From: RECO01 sp050485385
GTDB lineage: Bacteria; Pseudomonadota; Alphaproteobacteria; Geminicoccales; Geminicoccaceae
Reading direction: 5' to 3'
Assembly (NCBI GenBank): GCA_050485385.1
Contig: JBJHBG010000010.1
Span: 1 to 59,350, forward strand
DNA: 59,350 bases
Part shown: piece after piece, positions 58,254-59,350 of the stretch
Numbering within the stretch: the first letter of the stretch is position 1
Layout of the letters: each line of letters opens with the position of its first letter
Position numbers and translations under genes: made by a program
Notes under the pieces: model-generated
What the model was told of the DNA's origin: nothing
The model's input: the letters and a program-made list of their open reading frames with translations, nothing else
Databases searched by the model: none

Positions 58254-59350
58254 ATGACGGCGGCCGATCTCGACCTTGCGTCCAACGTCCCGGAGTACAG
58301 CGTCGGCGAGTTGTCGGGCGCCTTGAAGCGGACCATCGAGGAGGCCTACGGCTTCGTCCGGGTCCGGGGCGAGGTCTCCAAGTGGTTCGTTGCCCGCTCC
58401 GGTCACGCCTATCTGACGCTCAAGGACGAGAGCGCGGTGCTGGAGGCCGTCTGCTGGAAGACCCGCGTCGGCCGCCTCTCCTTCCAGCCCGAGGAGGGGC
58501 TGGAGGTGGTCTGCAGCGGCCGCCTGACCACCTTCGCCGGCCGCTCGCAGTACCAGTTGGTGGTCGAGGACGTCACGCCGCACGGCGTCGGCGCCCTCCT
58601 GGCCCAGTTGGAGGAGAGAAAGCAGCGCCTCGCCGCCGAGGGCCTGTTCGCCCAGGAGCGCAAGCGCCCCTTGCCCTTCCTGCCCGAGGTCGTGGGCGTC
58701 GTGACCTCGCCCACCGGTGCCGTCATCCGCGACATCCTGCACCGCCTCGCCGACCGTTTCCCCCGGCCGGTCCTGGTCTGGCCGGTGACGGTCCAGGGCG
58801 AGCGCGCGGCGGCCGAGGTCGCGGCCGCCGTCCAGGGCTTCGCCGCGCTGCCGGAGACGGGCTGGCCGCGGCGGCCCGACGTCTTGATCGTCGCCCGCGG
58901 CGGCGGCTCGATCGAAGACCTCTGGGGCTTCAACGACGAGGCTGTGGTGCGCGCCGTCGCCGCCTCGCCGATCCCGGTCGTCTCGGCGGTCGGTCACGAG
59001 ACCGACACCACCCTGATCGACCTCGCCGCCGACGTGCGCGCGCCGACGCCGACGGCCGCCGCAGAGTTGGTCGTCCCGGTCGCCAGCCACCTCCGCGAGC
59101 GCATCGCCAAGGACGCGCGGCGCCTGGAGACCAACCTTCGCCAACGCCTGGCGGTATCGGCCGACCGGCTGCGCGGCCTCGCCCGCGCCCTGCCCGCCGC
59201 CGATGGCCTCCTCGCCACCCTGACGCAGCGGCTGGACCAGGCGGCCGAGCGGCTACCGCGCGCCACGGCCCGCCGCCTCGAGACCGACCGCAACCGCCTG
59301 CGCGCCGCCGCGTTCCGGCTGCGCACGCCGACCGAGGTGCTGGCGCGCGC
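58254..59350 (+). CDS. xseA: Exodeoxyribonuclease VII large subunit (3' end outside window)
   Basis: First 365 residues of XseA, the catalytic and DNA-binding subunit that degrades single-stranded DNA into oligonucleotides with XseB. The N-terminal OB domain (EYSVGELSGALKRTIEEAYGFVRVRGEVSKW) is followed by the catalytic domain with VGVVTSPTGAVIRDILHRL, LIVARGGGSIEDLWGFNDEAVVRAV and PVVSAVGHETDTTLIDLAADVRAPTPTAAAEL, then the start of the long coiled-coil arm. The frame is open to the last base. ATG 58254 lies in an A-rich stretch without a strong ribosome binding site, next to an inverted repeat. Confidence 0.95.
   Translation, partial: MTAADLDLASNVPEYSVGELSGALKRTIEEAYGFVRVRGEVSKWFVARSGHAYLTLKDESAVLEAVCWKTRVGRLSFQPEEGLEVVCSGRLTTFAGRSQYQLVVEDVTPHGVGALLAQLEERKQRLAAEGLFAQERKRPLPFLPEVVGVVTSPTGAVIRDILHRLADRFPRPVLVWPVTVQGERAAAEVAAAVQGFAALPETGWPRRPDVLIVARGGGSIEDLWGFNDEAVVRAVAASPIPVVSAVGHETDTTLIDLAADVRAPTPTAAAELVVPVASHLRERIAKDARRLETNLRQRLAVSADRLRGLARALPAADGLLATLTQRLDQAAERLPRATARRLETDRNRLRAAAFRLRTPTEVLAR

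Overview
The window is about 59 kb of very GC-rich (roughly 70%), densely packed DNA from a heterotrophic alphaproteobacterium, most likely of the Rhodospirillales/Geminicoccales kind. This assignment is inferred from gene content (SelO, GbcAB, a tripartite tricarboxylate transporter, a lipid A-type sugar-transfer set, glutathione-dependent formaldehyde oxidation) and codon use, not from a marker tree. Two 10-N blocks (21298-21307 and 28001-28010) show that it is a scaffold, probably from a draft or metagenome assembly. At both, removing the Ns (and, at the first, one copy of a 9-base duplication) restores an intact reading frame, so both look like joining artefacts. I see no insertion sequence, prophage, CRISPR array or rRNA.

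Layout. 1-9.6 kb: an aldehyde dehydrogenase, then a leftward operon with an M81 (MlrC-type) peptidase, a complete Opp/Dpp-type peptide ABC importer and a SelA-like PLP enzyme. 9.8-18.1 kb: selO, then a branched-chain-amino-acid-type ABC importer running directly into eutBC (ethanolamine ammonia-lyase). 18.2-23.3 kb: a small DUF3185 protein, fghA and frmA (formaldehyde oxidation), and copA-cueR behind a textbook CueR operator. 23.3-26.7 kb: a small membrane protein, tRNA-Ser(GGA), tRNA-Arg(ACG) and gbcAB (glycine betaine demethylation). 26.8-30.4 kb: ArnT-like transferase, polyprenyl-phosphate glycosyltransferase, Lab_N protein, mobA. 30.4-32.8 kb: stress genes (Hsp20 with a sigma-32-like promoter, CbpA-like DnaJ, M48 peptidase). 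32.8-35.6 kb: a metal locus (ZnuA, DUF1007, NicO-type permease). 35.6-42.6 kb: inositol-phosphatase family enzyme, RecD2, GST, a partial polar amino-acid ABC system, a DMT exporter and a ParE-type toxin-antitoxin pair. 42.8-48.4 kb: cytochrome b561, SGNH hydrolase, a TctCBA importer with an HpcH/HpaI aldolase, and an unknown protein. 48.7-57.9 kb: a HEAT-repeat protein, a UgpBAEC-type importer with an M20 peptidase, a methyltransferase and an orphan HExxH protein. 57.9-59.35 kb: a structured non-coding stretch and the 5' part of xseA.

Theme. The region is dominated by high-affinity uptake systems, each paired with a catabolic enzyme: peptide importer with M81 peptidase, Liv-type importer with ethanolamine ammonia-lyase, Tct importer with aldolase, Ugp-type importer with M20 amidohydrolase. 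Betaine demethylation (GbcAB) and formaldehyde oxidation (FrmA/FghA) lie close together and could be metabolically linked.

The most interesting unexplained signals are RNA-level. A 22-bp near-perfect hairpin (50718-50771) buries the ribosome binding site of the ugpB-like gene. GC hairpins lie at each of the four junctions between a binding-protein gene and its downstream transport genes. A strongly folded candidate small RNA with its own terminator lies on the minus strand at 57866 to about 57985.
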